DNA of 64,000 bases, from positions 234,415-298,414 of the forward strand of contig DATAJS010000015.1 of NCBI GenBank assembly GCA_036262035.1. The letters run 5' to 3'. The translations under genes and the position numbers were made by a program. Shown here one piece after another: positions 16,620 through 23,831 of this stretch (position 1 is its first letter; the number at the start of each line of letters is the position of its first letter). The notes under the pieces are model-generated. The model was not told the origin of the DNA and did no database searches. It saw only the letters and a program-made list of their open reading frames with translations. Origin of the DNA: Burkholderiales bacterium. GTDB lineage: Bacteria; Pseudomonadota; Gammaproteobacteria; Burkholderiales; SG8-41.

Positions 16620-18205
16620 CACGCCACCGCTCTCAACTGGACCGAGGCCGCGTTGCCCGCCTCGACCGCCAGCACGATCACGATGCGCTCGATCGACGCC
16701 GCGGGCGCGAGCGTCACTTCGGCGACGAGCCGGCCCGCGTCGATATCGTTCTGCGTCATCGTCGAACGGTTGCAGCGCACCTCGAAGGCGTCGCTGCTGG
16801 TCTCGCCGCGCAATCCGCCTTCGCGCCAGTAATCGGTGAGCAGCTCTTCCATCGCGCGCTCCAGGCGCGTCCACAGCAGCGGGCCGTTCGCTTCGAACAC
16901 GAGGCTCTCGCCGAGGCGCCGCGCGGCGCGCAGCACGCTCGCGACCAGGCGGCTGACGCCGCCGGGACGCCACGCCGCGTCGGGGCTCGTCGTCACGTCG
17001 GAGACCAGCGTCCAGCCGTCGGGCTCGCGCGCGATGAGGCACACGCGCTCGGCCAGCTTCGCGGTGGGGCTGTCCGCGCCGAGCCCCCAGTCCGGAAACG
17101 GCGTCGCGCCGACCACGTCCTGGAGCGGCGTGCCGGCGACGGCGCGAAACGTGCCGCGCGCGAGCGCGCTCTGCGCGATGACGCCGGCGAGCAGCCCGTC
17201 GGCGGGCTCGAGGCGTTCGGGCAGGTCGCTCGAGCGCCGTGTCGCGATCCACGGCCACGCGAGCTGGATGAACGCGCTGGCGGCGGTGGACACCGGCGCG
17301 ACGTGCACGCCTTCGTCCTCGAGCACGCCGACGCGTCGGAGATACGGCACGAGGTCGCTCTCGGCGTACACCGGCCCGTCGTCGGCGGGCCGGCGGTTGT
17401 CGCGGTCGGGCAGCGGCAGCGCGCCGACGAAGTAGCAGTCGCGGCGATGGCGCACGAGAAACTGGCGCACGTCGGCCGCGGCGAGGCGCCATGCCGCATA
17501 GCCCACGCTGTCGGCGCGCGGCGCGGCGACGCGCGTGAGTCCCAGGTCCGGCTCGGGCGCGGGCTCGTCTTCGCTGCACTCGACGAAACCTTCGGGCGGA
17601 ATCGGCGGCACCTTGGTCGTCAGCGGCGGCACCGGCATCGCCGCGCACGCGTCGGCGAGGTCGGGCAGCACGACGATCGTCGCGTCGGGAAGGCCGTACA
17701 GGTGATAGAGCCCGCGCCAGGTGTTCGGCGTGAACGGATCGAAAGGCGCCGCTGCGACATCGGCGAAATCGGGCACGATCGCGCGGATGCGGTCGCGGCG
17801 CAGGTCGGCGCGTCGCTTCGCGGTCTCGATGTACGGCCAGGGATCGCCTGCGCGCACGATCACCGCGCGCCGTCCGCCGTTGGCGAAGAAGCTGCGCACC
17901 GCGGCGCCGAGATACGTCGCGCAGCGCGCGCCGCCGCTGGCCCGCAGCGGCCGCGCTTCCCACGCGAACAGCGCGTCGAAAGCGTCCCAGCTCTCCACCG
18001 TGATCGGAAGCTGCAGCGCGGACTGCAGCACGGTCTCGCTGCGTCCCCACGGACCGTGCCGCCAGCCTTGCGCTTCGAGCTCGTCGAGCACTGCCTCCGG
18101 CAGCGGCACACCGCGCCGCCGCGCGACATAACCCGCGAAGAACGCGATGTCGGTGCGGTTCGGCGCGGGCGCGACCGCCGGCGCGACGGTGGAGAAGACG
18201 AGCAT
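16619..18205 (-). CDS. Second, divergent tail sheath protein (Pvc3/4-like)
   Basis: 528-aa product from an ATG at 18205, 2 nt after the tube stop. The C-terminal domain carries LVFEANGPLLWTRLERAMEE, YWREGGLRGETSSDAFEVRC and RSTMTQNDIDAGRL. This parallels the main sheath (RSTMTQNDLDNGRL), so it is a sheath homologue. The N-terminus lacks the usual 'PGVYVEE' sheath opening and instead begins MLVFSTVAPAVAPAPNRTDI. The middle has an unusual insertion rich in Asp/Glu/Pro (about residues 205-235). PVC-type loci carry several sheath paralogues, and a divergent one usually forms the baseplate-proximal or distal ring. Confidence 0.88.
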   Translation of the reverse strand: MLVFSTVAPAVAPAPNRTDIAFFAGYVARRRGVPLPEAVLDELEAQGWRHGPWGRSETVLQSALQLPITVESWDAFDALFAWEARPLRASGGARCATYLGAAVRSFFANGGRRAVIVRAGDPWPYIETAKRRADLRRDRIRAIVPDFADVAAAPFDPFTPNTWRGLYHLYGLPDATIVVLPDLADACAAMPVPPLTTKVPPIPPEGFVECSEDEPAPEPDLGLTRVAAPRADSVGYAAWRLAAADVRQFLVRHRRDCYFVGALPLPDRDNRRPADDGPVYAESDLVPYLRRVGVLEDEGVHVAPVSTAASAFIQLAWPWIATRRSSDLPERLEPADGLLAGVIAQSALARGTFRAVAGTPLQDVVGATPFPDWGLGADSPTAKLAERVCLIAREPDGWTLVSDVTTSPDAAWRPGGVSRLVASVLRAARRLGESLVFEANGPLLWTRLERAMEELLTDYWREGGLRGETSSDAFEVRCNRSTMTQNDIDAGRLVAEVTLAPAASIERIVIVLAVEAGNAASVQLRAVA

Positions 18206-18207
18206 GG

Positions 18208-18654
18208 TTACGCGGCCTCGATCTCGATCGCTTCGGCCGACAGCACCACTTCTTCCATCGCGACGTCGCCGCCGCCTTTGCCGGCGAGCGTGGGGCCGGT
18301 GTACTTCATCGGGATCACGCCGCGCAGCACCCACGACTGCACCGGCTTGTGCGCTTCGTCGAGGAGCTGGATGGTGACCGTCTTCTGCGCGGCCGGTCCC
18401 TTGGTGCGCGCGTCGCGGATCCACGCCCACAACGTCTGCGAGTTGACGATCCCCCTCTTGAGCGTGGTGTCGGCGACGGTGTGGATGCCGGGCACCTTGC
18501 GCACGTGGTTCTCTTTCTCGTCGCCGTTGCGGTACTCGGCCATCTTGATCTCCGAGCCGATGCCCGACACGTCGGAGAAGCCGCCGAACGGCGTGCCGCC
18601 GTCGAAGCTCACCAGGTAATTGAAGGCGCCGTAAGGCGCGTTGCGCTCAGCCAT
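18208..18654 (-). CDS. Main tail tube protein, gp19-like (Pvc1-like)
   Basis: 148-aa product. The N-terminus PYGAFNYLVSFDGGTPFGGF, the segment SDVSGIGSEIKMAEYRNGDE, GIHTVADTTLKRGIVNS and WAWIRD are typical of the T4-like tail tube family (Hcp-fold ring). It lies directly after the sheath gene, the normal sheath-tube pairing. A GGGAGATG ribosome-binding region precedes the ATG. The gene is separated from the sheath by a 63-bp spacer with a hairpin and a 14-bp direct repeat, which may set the tube:sheath ratio. Confidence 0.92.
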   Translation of the reverse strand: MAERNAPYGAFNYLVSFDGGTPFGGFSDVSGIGSEIKMAEYRNGDEKENHVRKVPGIHTVADTTLKRGIVNSQTLWAWIRDARTKGPAAQKTVTIQLLDEAHKPVQSWVLRGVIPMKYTGPTLAGKGGGDVAMEEVVLSAEAIEIEAA

Positions 18655-18717
18655 GGTTCATCTCCCGAAAAAATCAGCCGCGTATCGACTGTTTTGTGGT
18701 CGATGCGCGGTCAAAAA
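18655..18717 (-). repeat. Sheath-tube spacer with direct repeat and hairpin
   Basis: On the plus strand the 14-mer AAAAATCAGCCGCG occurs at 18669-18682 and again at 18713-18726, the second copy overlapping the sheath stop codon. Between them lies an inverted repeat (ATCGAC at 18684-18689, GTCGAT at 18699-18704, 9-nt loop). On the transcript this gives a small stem just before the tube ribosome-binding site. It could come from a local duplication and may tune mRNA stability or translation. No U-tract follows the stem immediately, so it is not a classic terminator. Confidence 0.6.
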
Positions 18718-20493
18718 TCAGCCGCGCGAATCGGCCGTCTTCTGGCCGATGCGGAAGATCACGAATTCGGCGGGCCTGATGATCGCGACGCCGATCAGGC
18801 AGACGAGCCGGCCGTTGTCGAGATCGTTCTGGGTCATCGTGCTGCGGTCGCAGCGCACGAAGAACGCTTCTTCCTGCGATGCTCCGAGCAGCGCGCCGTT
18901 GCGCCACTCGTTGTAGAGGAAGTCCGCGATCGTCTGGCGCACGTTGGCCCACAGGCGCTCGCCGTTGGGCTCGAACACCGCCCACTGCGTGCCGCGGTCG
19001 ATCGACGCTTCGAGATAGTTGAAGTAGCGCCGGTCGCTCACGTATTTCCACTCGGGGTCGCTCGAGATGAGCCGCGCGCCCCACACGCGGTAGCCGCGTC
19101 CCGACAGCAGCCGCAGGCAGTTCACGCCGATGGGGTTGAGCCCTTCCTGCTGGCCGAAGTTGACGTCGACCTCGAAGCGCAGCGCGCTGCGCACGACCTC
19201 ATTCGCGGGCGCCTTGTGCACGCCGCGCTGGATGTCGTTGCGCGCGTAGATGCCGGACACGAAACCGGAAGGCGGCAGCGCGATCTCGCGCGGGATGTCT
19301 TCGCGGCCCGGCCTGAACAGCGGGTTCGAGACGACGACCCACGGGTAATAGAGCGCGGCGTAGCGCGAATCCATGAGGCCGCGCAGCGTGCGCACCTGTC
19401 CGGGCGTCTGCTGCGGCGGCGTGTCGAGCACCGCGATGCGATACGCGCGGCGGCCTTCGGCGTGCGCGATCAGCGCGCCGTTGATCGCCTGCGCATCGGC
19501 GTACGCGGCCGAGCCGGGCGCCGCCACGATCGAGATGTCTTCCATGCCCGCGAGGAGCTCGAGCGCGGAGGCATAGGCCGCGCTGCCGGGCGGATCGCCG
19601 TCGGCGCCGCCGTCGAGCAGGAGGGTGCGCGTGGTGACGGCCTTCGCGTCGACGGTGAAGAGCGCCGACTGCAGCTCGCTCGGTGCGACGTCCTTGCCGA
19701 CGCTGATGAAGTAGGCGTTCTGGAGCTGCTCGGCGCGGCTGTCGGGCGTCTGCTTGAGCACCGTGCCGATGTAGCGCGGATGCGAGGGATGCAGGCCGAG
19801 GTCTTCGTACGAGAGCACGTTGCCCTGCGCGCGGTCGCCGGTGCGCGGCTCGCCCGGCGGCATGTCGTCGATCGTGGTGACGATCAGCGTGATGACCCGA
19901 GGCGTGGCGCCCGCGAGCTCCGATGTGACCGCGGCAGCGCCGGCGGGATTCGCCGCGGGGTGCCACGTGCTGCCCATCTTCACGTGATGCACCGGCGTGT
20001 CGGCGGGACCGGTGCGCAGGAAGGTCCCGGGCGGCGCGTTTTCCATCACGCGGTCCGACGCCGGCGTCGAGATCTCGGTGATGTCGATGCGGCCGTTGCC
20101 GGCGCTGCCGGGGAAGCGCGCGGTGAACGCGATCGCTTCGTCCCCGGTCGCGGCGCTCGCCGCGGCGGTCGCGGCCGTCGCGTTCGAGCCCACCACCCGG
20201 CACACGTAGAGCCGCGCTCCGCCTTCGTTGAAGAACGCGCGCGCCGCGTGCGCGAGATAGTTGGTCCTGCGCACGCCGGTGTAGCCGAAGTCGCTGTACG
20301 TGCCGTAGAGGCGCTCGAAGTCGCCGTAGCTCGTGAGCATCTCGGGCTGGGTGAGGTCGTTGCTGTTCGCGCGGAAAGGACCTTTGCGCGCCGGCCCGAC
20401 GAAAGCGGTCGTGCTCGTGCCCACGCCTTCGATCGATTTGGCCCGGAAGCTCGTCTCTTCGACGTATACGCCAGGGGCGAGGTATTCAGGCAT
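18718..20493 (-). CDS. Main tail sheath protein (Pvc2-like)
   Basis: 591-aa product. The opening MPEYLAPGVYVEETSFRAKS and the block TTAFVGPARKGPF are classic for contractile tail sheaths. The C-terminal domain WKYVSDRRYFNYLEASIDRG, WAVFEPNGERLW and FVRCDRSTMTQNDLDNGRLV is the part that interlocks neighbouring subunits. The length is within the family range, with an added central domain (about residues 115-230) as seen in several eCIS sheaths. A strong AGGAGA ribosome-binding site lies 6-7 nt before the ATG, unlike most genes in this operon, as expected for a protein made in high copy number. Confidence 0.95.
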   Translation of the reverse strand: MPEYLAPGVYVEETSFRAKSIEGVGTSTTAFVGPARKGPFRANSNDLTQPEMLTSYGDFERLYGTYSDFGYTGVRRTNYLAHAARAFFNEGGARLYVCRVVGSNATAATAAASAATGDEAIAFTARFPGSAGNGRIDITEISTPASDRVMENAPPGTFLRTGPADTPVHHVKMGSTWHPAANPAGAAAVTSELAGATPRVITLIVTTIDDMPPGEPRTGDRAQGNVLSYEDLGLHPSHPRYIGTVLKQTPDSRAEQLQNAYFISVGKDVAPSELQSALFTVDAKAVTTRTLLLDGGADGDPPGSAAYASALELLAGMEDISIVAAPGSAAYADAQAINGALIAHAEGRRAYRIAVLDTPPQQTPGQVRTLRGLMDSRYAALYYPWVVVSNPLFRPGREDIPREIALPPSGFVSGIYARNDIQRGVHKAPANEVVRSALRFEVDVNFGQQEGLNPIGVNCLRLLSGRGYRVWGARLISSDPEWKYVSDRRYFNYLEASIDRGTQWAVFEPNGERLWANVRQTIADFLYNEWRNGALLGASQEEAFFVRCDRSTMTQNDLDNGRLVCLIGVAIIRPAEFVIFRIGQKTADSRG

Positions 20494-20510
20494 GGCTTAT
20501 CTCCTTGGTG

Positions 20511-21329
20511 TCATGCGGTGAGGTCGAGTTGCAGGGCGAGCGGGAGCTCGGCGCCGGCGGTGAGATGCACCGGCGCGGTGGTCTTCACGGCATCGGGATC
20601 GCTTTCGATGGATTCGGGATCGGGTGCCGGCAGCGCCGACGGCGCGCGGCCGAAAGCCGCGTCGGCGGCGCTGGTGCGCGCGCTGCCGTGGGCTTCGCTG
20701 TAGATCGCTTCGAACGTCGCGTCGATGCCGGTGGCGATCACGGTGTCGTCGTCGTTCTCCGACCATGTCATGACGGCGACGCCGACGACCGTCACCAGCG
20801 CTTCGCCGCGCCAGTCGGTGATGCCGCGTGCGAGCACGTCGCCGTTGGAGAGGACGCGCAGGAGCACGCCGCCGAGCGCATCGCCGCTGTCTTCGTCCGA
20901 GAGCGAGACCCGCAGCGCGGTCCAGTTGACGCCGCGCGCCGCCGACGGCGAGCGGTACATCGGGACGTCGAAGGCGCGGAAGAGCGAATTGGCGTTGGCG
21001 GCGTTACCCGGATCCGCGTCGCGCGGCAGCGCGACCGTCGCACGGCGCGCGAGATAGAAACCCGACGGATCGTCGACCGTGAGGCTGGCTTCGACGCTGC
21101 CGAGCGCCGGCGTGGCCGGCGCTTCGAAGTACGACTCGGCGTGCGCGGCGAGATCGGGATGGCGGCGGATGACGGTGAGCCCGCTGCGGTTGCGCGTGAG
21201 CTCGACGCCGGCCTCGCCGGTGACGCGCAGCGGCGTCTCGATCGCAAGGCCGGTCGCGGCATCGACGAAGCGCACCGCACCGAGCACGCGCGCTTCGACG
21301 CGCTCGACTTCGCGCACGTGAACGATCAT
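20511..21329 (-). CDS. Uncharacterised eCIS-operon protein (272 aa)
   Basis: 272-aa product. The ATG at 21329 overlaps the TGA of the Pvc16-like gene (ATGA), which fixes the start over a longer in-frame extension. It begins MIVHVREVERVEARVLGAVR and is beta-rich, with GFYLARRATVALPRD and VNWTALRVSLSDEDSGDALG, then an acidic/proline-rich linker and a short C-terminal strand region. I do not recognise a named family. No membrane segment or signal peptide is present. Its place between the cap-like protein and the sheath suggests a distal-end or assembly role, which is inference. Confidence 0.75.
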   Translation of the reverse strand: MIVHVREVERVEARVLGAVRFVDAATGLAIETPLRVTGEAGVELTRNRSGLTVIRRHPDLAAHAESYFEAPATPALGSVEASLTVDDPSGFYLARRATVALPRDADPGNAANANSLFRAFDVPMYRSPSAARGVNWTALRVSLSDEDSGDALGGVLLRVLSNGDVLARGITDWRGEALVTVVGVAVMTWSENDDDTVIATGIDATFEAIYSEAHGSARTSAADAAFGRAPSALPAPDPESIESDPDAVKTTAPVHLTAGAELPLALQLDLTA

Positions 21330-21913
21330 GCGTCGGCCTCCACGCCGTAGCGCAGGCGCGTCGCGACGACCGGCCGGTACTCGGCGGTCTCGTCGGGATC
21401 GATGCGCACCAGGCGCGCGATATAGCTTGCCGACAGCCGGTAGCCCGGATCGAGCGCGTCCCAGATGCGCATCAGGTCTTCCAGCTCGAGCTCGTGCGGC
21501 ACGATCTGCACCGCTTCGTCGCGCGCCCAGCCGGCTTCGGGCGAGAGCGTGGACGCATCGAGCAGCGGATGCTCGTGGAGCTGGCGCAGCGCCCACGCGA
21601 AGATGACCTGCTCGTCGGCGGCGGTGCCGCCCCACGCGGTGAGCAGGTAATGCAGGTCGACCGTGAGCGGCGAGATGCCCGCTTTGGACGTGTGCGGCTG
21701 CATCTGGCGCGTGTGCTCGTTGGCGGTCGCGCGATAGAGGAGCAGCGTGATGCGCGTGGGCTCCTCGTCGATGTCGCCCGCGAGCGAGCCGCACGAGATC
21801 GCTTCGAACGTGCACGACGGCATCGTCCGACCCGCGATCTGCGCGGGGTAGGTATTGCGCAGATAAGTCGCGATCGAGTTTCCGACCGAATGGATCGCGA
21901 AGACGTTTGCCAT
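21326..21913 (-). CDS. DUF4255/Pvc16-like sheath-terminating cap protein
   Basis: 195-aa product. The N-terminal helix IHSVGNSIATYLRNTYP, then the DEEPTRITLLLYRATANEHT segment and the strongly conserved PLTVDLHYLLTAWGG, fit DUF4255 (Pvc16 N-terminal domain). In PVC/AFP particles this protein caps or terminates the tube and sheath at the distal end. The C-terminal part contains ALRQLHEHPLLDASTL, also typical of the family. It is the first structural gene of the operon. Confidence 0.88.
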   Translation of the reverse strand: MANVFAIHSVGNSIATYLRNTYPAQIAGRTMPSCTFEAISCGSLAGDIDEEPTRITLLLYRATANEHTRQMQPHTSKAGISPLTVDLHYLLTAWGGTAADEQVIFAWALRQLHEHPLLDASTLSPEAGWARDEAVQIVPHELELEDLMRIWDALDPGYRLSASYIARLVRIDPDETAEYRPVVATRLRYGVEADA

Positions 21914-21938
21914 GTAGCTTTTTCGTCGCCCTTTCCAG

Positions 21939-22014
21939 CTGAATCGTCGGGCTTCGCCCGCGATTCAGTTCTCGTTATGCATTTGCGGCGCAAAGTAGGT
22001 TTCCACTTTGCGCC
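21939..22014 (-). promoter_or_regulatory. Two hairpins in the leader before the structural genes
   Basis: Between the winged-helix gene and the DUF4255 gene there are two strong inverted repeats. The first (21939-21968) has outer arms CTGAATCG/CGATTCAG and inner arms CGGGC/GCCCG. The second (21987-22014) has arms GGCGCAAAGT/ACTTTGCGCC around an 8-nt loop. Neither is followed by a U-tract in the minus direction, so a partial attenuator, mRNA-processing or stability role is more likely than full termination. Confidence 0.5.
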
Positions 22015-22016
22015 GG

Positions 22017-22265
22017 TTAATTTCCGATCGCGCTGTTCGCGCGGTAGATCACGCGGCCGTCGGGCAGCGTCTCGCGCTCGACCAGGCGGTTGCGATGCAG
22101 GCTGCGCAGCGCTTCCGCGACCGCCGGAGCGTTCGTGCCGATGCCCATCTCCGGCATCCACCATTCGGCGATGCCTTCTTCGCTGTCGGCCGCATCGGGA
22201 TGCAGCGCGAGATAGCGCAGGATCGCGTCGGCTACCGCAACGCCCGCGTCGGGCGGCTCGCCCAC
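22017..22265 (-). CDS. Small winged-helix-like protein, first gene of the eCIS operon
   Basis: 82-aa product with a GTG start preceded by a consensus AGGAGG (22271-22276, 5-nt spacing). The sequence AVADAILRYLALHPDAADSE, then VAEALRSLHRNRLVERETLP and GRVIYRAN, has the helix-turn-helix plus wing pattern of small MarR/PadR-like winged helices, although no family is certain. It lies 27 nt from the inferred sigma-54 start site and so is the first gene transcribed. It may be an operon-specific regulator or a particle component. Confidence 0.65.
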   Translation of the reverse strand: MGEPPDAGVAVADAILRYLALHPDAADSEEGIAEWWMPEMGIGTNAPAVAEALRSLHRNRLVERETLPDGRVIYRANSAIGN

Positions 22266-22302
22266 GTGCGCCTCCTGTCAGCGTGCGACGGGCTGCGCTT
22301 TA

Positions 22303-22318
22303 CGCGAGCTTCGTGCCA
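22303..22318 (-). promoter_or_regulatory. Candidate sigma-54 (-24/-12) promoter of the eCIS operon
   Basis: On the minus strand the sequence TGGCACGAAGCTCGCG matches the -24 consensus TGGCACG completely and the -12 element TTGC in three of four bases, with the required GG-N10-GC spacing. The inferred start site is near 22292, giving a leader of about 27 nt with an AGGAGG before the GTG of the first operon gene. A gene for a sigma-54 activator lies immediately upstream. The word GCACGAAGCT is repeated once just upstream, which could be a secondary binding word. Confidence 0.7.
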
Positions 22319-22524
22319 GCTTCGTGCATTGCCGCTAACTCCGCGCGCCACAAGGACAAAGCGATGCGGTGTGCGTTTGTGCGTGCGTTCGTGCGGGTCG
22401 CGCCTGCCGTCGGAGATCGTCCGACAAACTCGATGCGATGTTCTTGAGAATCAGAAGGCAAGTGCCGCTGGGGCGCAGCGGACCCGTGGCGGGGCGGTTT
22501 GGACCCGGTGGTGTGTACGAAAGA

Positions 22525-22560
22525 GTGACGGATGAAGCGGTGACGGGTGAAGCAGTGACG
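22525..22560. repeat. 15-bp tandem repeats, candidate enhancer sites
   Basis: Two tandem 15-bp units (GTGACGGATGAAGCG at 22525-22539 and GTGACGGGTGAAGCA at 22540-22554) are followed by a partial third (GTGACG at 22555-22560). They lie between the activator stop codon and the candidate sigma-54 promoter, about 210-240 bp upstream of it. Sigma-54 activators commonly bind repeated sites at this distance, so these could be the upstream activating sequences. No other function is apparent. Confidence 0.5.
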
Positions 22561-22561
22561 A

Positions 22562-23548
22562 TTACGCCGAATACATCTCGCGATCGATGCCGTACTTCTT
22601 GAGCAGCTTGCCGAAGCTTCGGCGCTCCTTGCCGCACTGGCGCGCGGCGAGCGTGACGTTGCCTTCGGCGGCGCAAAGCGCCTGCTGGAGATAGCTCTTC
22701 TCGAAGCGCGCGATCGCGTCGGCTTTGGCTTTCGCGAACGAGCGCGCGGCATTGGCGGGCTCGGCTGCGATCGACGGCGATGCGTCGGGCCCGAAGACGT
22801 GCTGCGGGTCGATCGACAGCGTCGGTCCTTCGCACAGCAGGAGCTCGCGGTGGATCAGGTTCTCGAGCTCGCGCACGTTGCCCGGCCAGCGGTGCTCGGA
22901 GAGCACTCTGAGCGATTGGACGTCGAGCGTGGGCGCCGGCTTGCCGTATTGCGCGGCGAGCTTGCGCAACATGTGCAGCGCGAGCAGCTCGACGTCGCCG
23001 GCGCGGTCGCGCAACGCGGGCATCGCGACGGTGAGTATCGCGAGACGATAGAGGAGGTCGTGGCGGAACGCGCCCGAGCGCACGAGATCGGGCAGCGCGA
23101 CGTTGGTGGCGGCGACGATGCGCACGTCGGCGCGCACCGCGGCGCGCGCGCCGAGCGGCCGGTACAGCCCGTCCTGGAGGAAGCGCAGCAGCACGACCTG
23201 TCCCTTGGCCGAGATCGCCTCGATCTCGTCGAGGAAGAGCGTGCCGCCTTCGGCGCGCGCGACGAGCCCGGTCTGCGCTTCGCGCGCGTCGGTGTACGCG
23301 CCGCGCGCGTGGCCGAAGAGCTCGTTCTCGATGAGCGAATCGGGAAGCGCACCGCAATTGACGGGGATGAACGGCTGGCTCGCGCGATCGCCGAGATAGT
23401 GGATCGCGCGCGCCGCAAGCTCCTTGCCGGTGCCGGTCTCGCCCTGGATGAGCACGGTCGCGCTACATGCCGCGAACTTCCGGATGAGGGCGACCGAGGC
23501 GGCGAAAGCCTGCGACTGCCCGACGAGGTGGAAATCGCTCTTGTCCAT
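22562..23548 (-). CDS. PspF-like sigma-54-dependent activator
   Basis: 328-aa enhancer-binding protein without a receiver or sensor domain. Walker A is GETGTGKE (36-43), Walker B is TLFLDE (103-108), and the AAA+ arginine region includes FRHDLLYRLAILTV. The sigma-54 contact loop, normally GAFTGA, reads GAYTDA (83-88). A C-terminal Fis-type helix-turn-helix (AAEGNVTLAARQCGKERRSF) follows. The absence of a regulatory domain means activity is probably set by expression or a partner protein, as in PspF. Position and orientation directly upstream of the eCIS operon and its -24/-12 promoter make this the likely operon activator. The altered loop has been seen in other activators as far as I recall, but its activity should not be assumed. 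Confidence 0.88.
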   Translation of the reverse strand: MDKSDFHLVGQSQAFAASVALIRKFAACSATVLIQGETGTGKELAARAIHYLGDRASQPFIPVNCGALPDSLIENELFGHARGAYTDAREAQTGLVARAEGGTLFLDEIEAISAKGQVVLLRFLQDGLYRPLGARAAVRADVRIVAATNVALPDLVRSGAFRHDLLYRLAILTVAMPALRDRAGDVELLALHMLRKLAAQYGKPAPTLDVQSLRVLSEHRWPGNVRELENLIHRELLLCEGPTLSIDPQHVFGPDASPSIAAEPANAARSFAKAKADAIARFEKSYLQQALCAAEGNVTLAARQCGKERRSFGKLLKKYGIDREMYSA

Positions 23549-23760
23549 GCGCTTACATCCCGCGAGCCGAGCTCCAGCAGCGTCTGGGCGCCGGTGCGAT
23601 CCGCAAATGAGACACGAACAGCAACTTATATACCTCGCATGATGCTATTTCAATGACACCCGAGGGCATAAGCCGCGATGTTTCGCATCGTGCACGCATG
23701 CGGCGACATGCGGACGACATGCGCGAGATATCACGACACGTAATTGAACAAGTTGACGCG

Positions 23761-23781
23761 GCTGCTCAAACGTTGAGCAGC
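23761..23781. promoter_or_regulatory. Palindromic operator and possible -10 box upstream of MmgE/PrpD gene
   Basis: A perfect 9-bp inverted repeat, GCTGCTCAA and TTGAGCAGC separated by ACG, lies 50 bp upstream of the MmgE/PrpD start. TACAAT at 23793-23798 could be a -10 box, with the palindrome covering the -35 region, so a bound repressor would block it. The upstream stretch near 23694-23728 also has ATGCG words at 10-11-bp intervals. The rest of the 283-bp divergent region to the activator gene shows no small ORF. Confidence 0.5.
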
Positions 23782-23831
23782 GCGGCCGAAGCTACAATCG
23801 ATCGTCCGATACCCCTGAAGGAAATGTAGAG

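Noticed and set aside
1..22318. Type VI secretion system or intact prophage
   Set aside because: No TssB/C-type split sheath, ClpV, TssJLM, capsid, portal, terminase or integrase genes are seen. DUF4255, DUF5908-like and duplicated sheath/tube genes fit eCIS.
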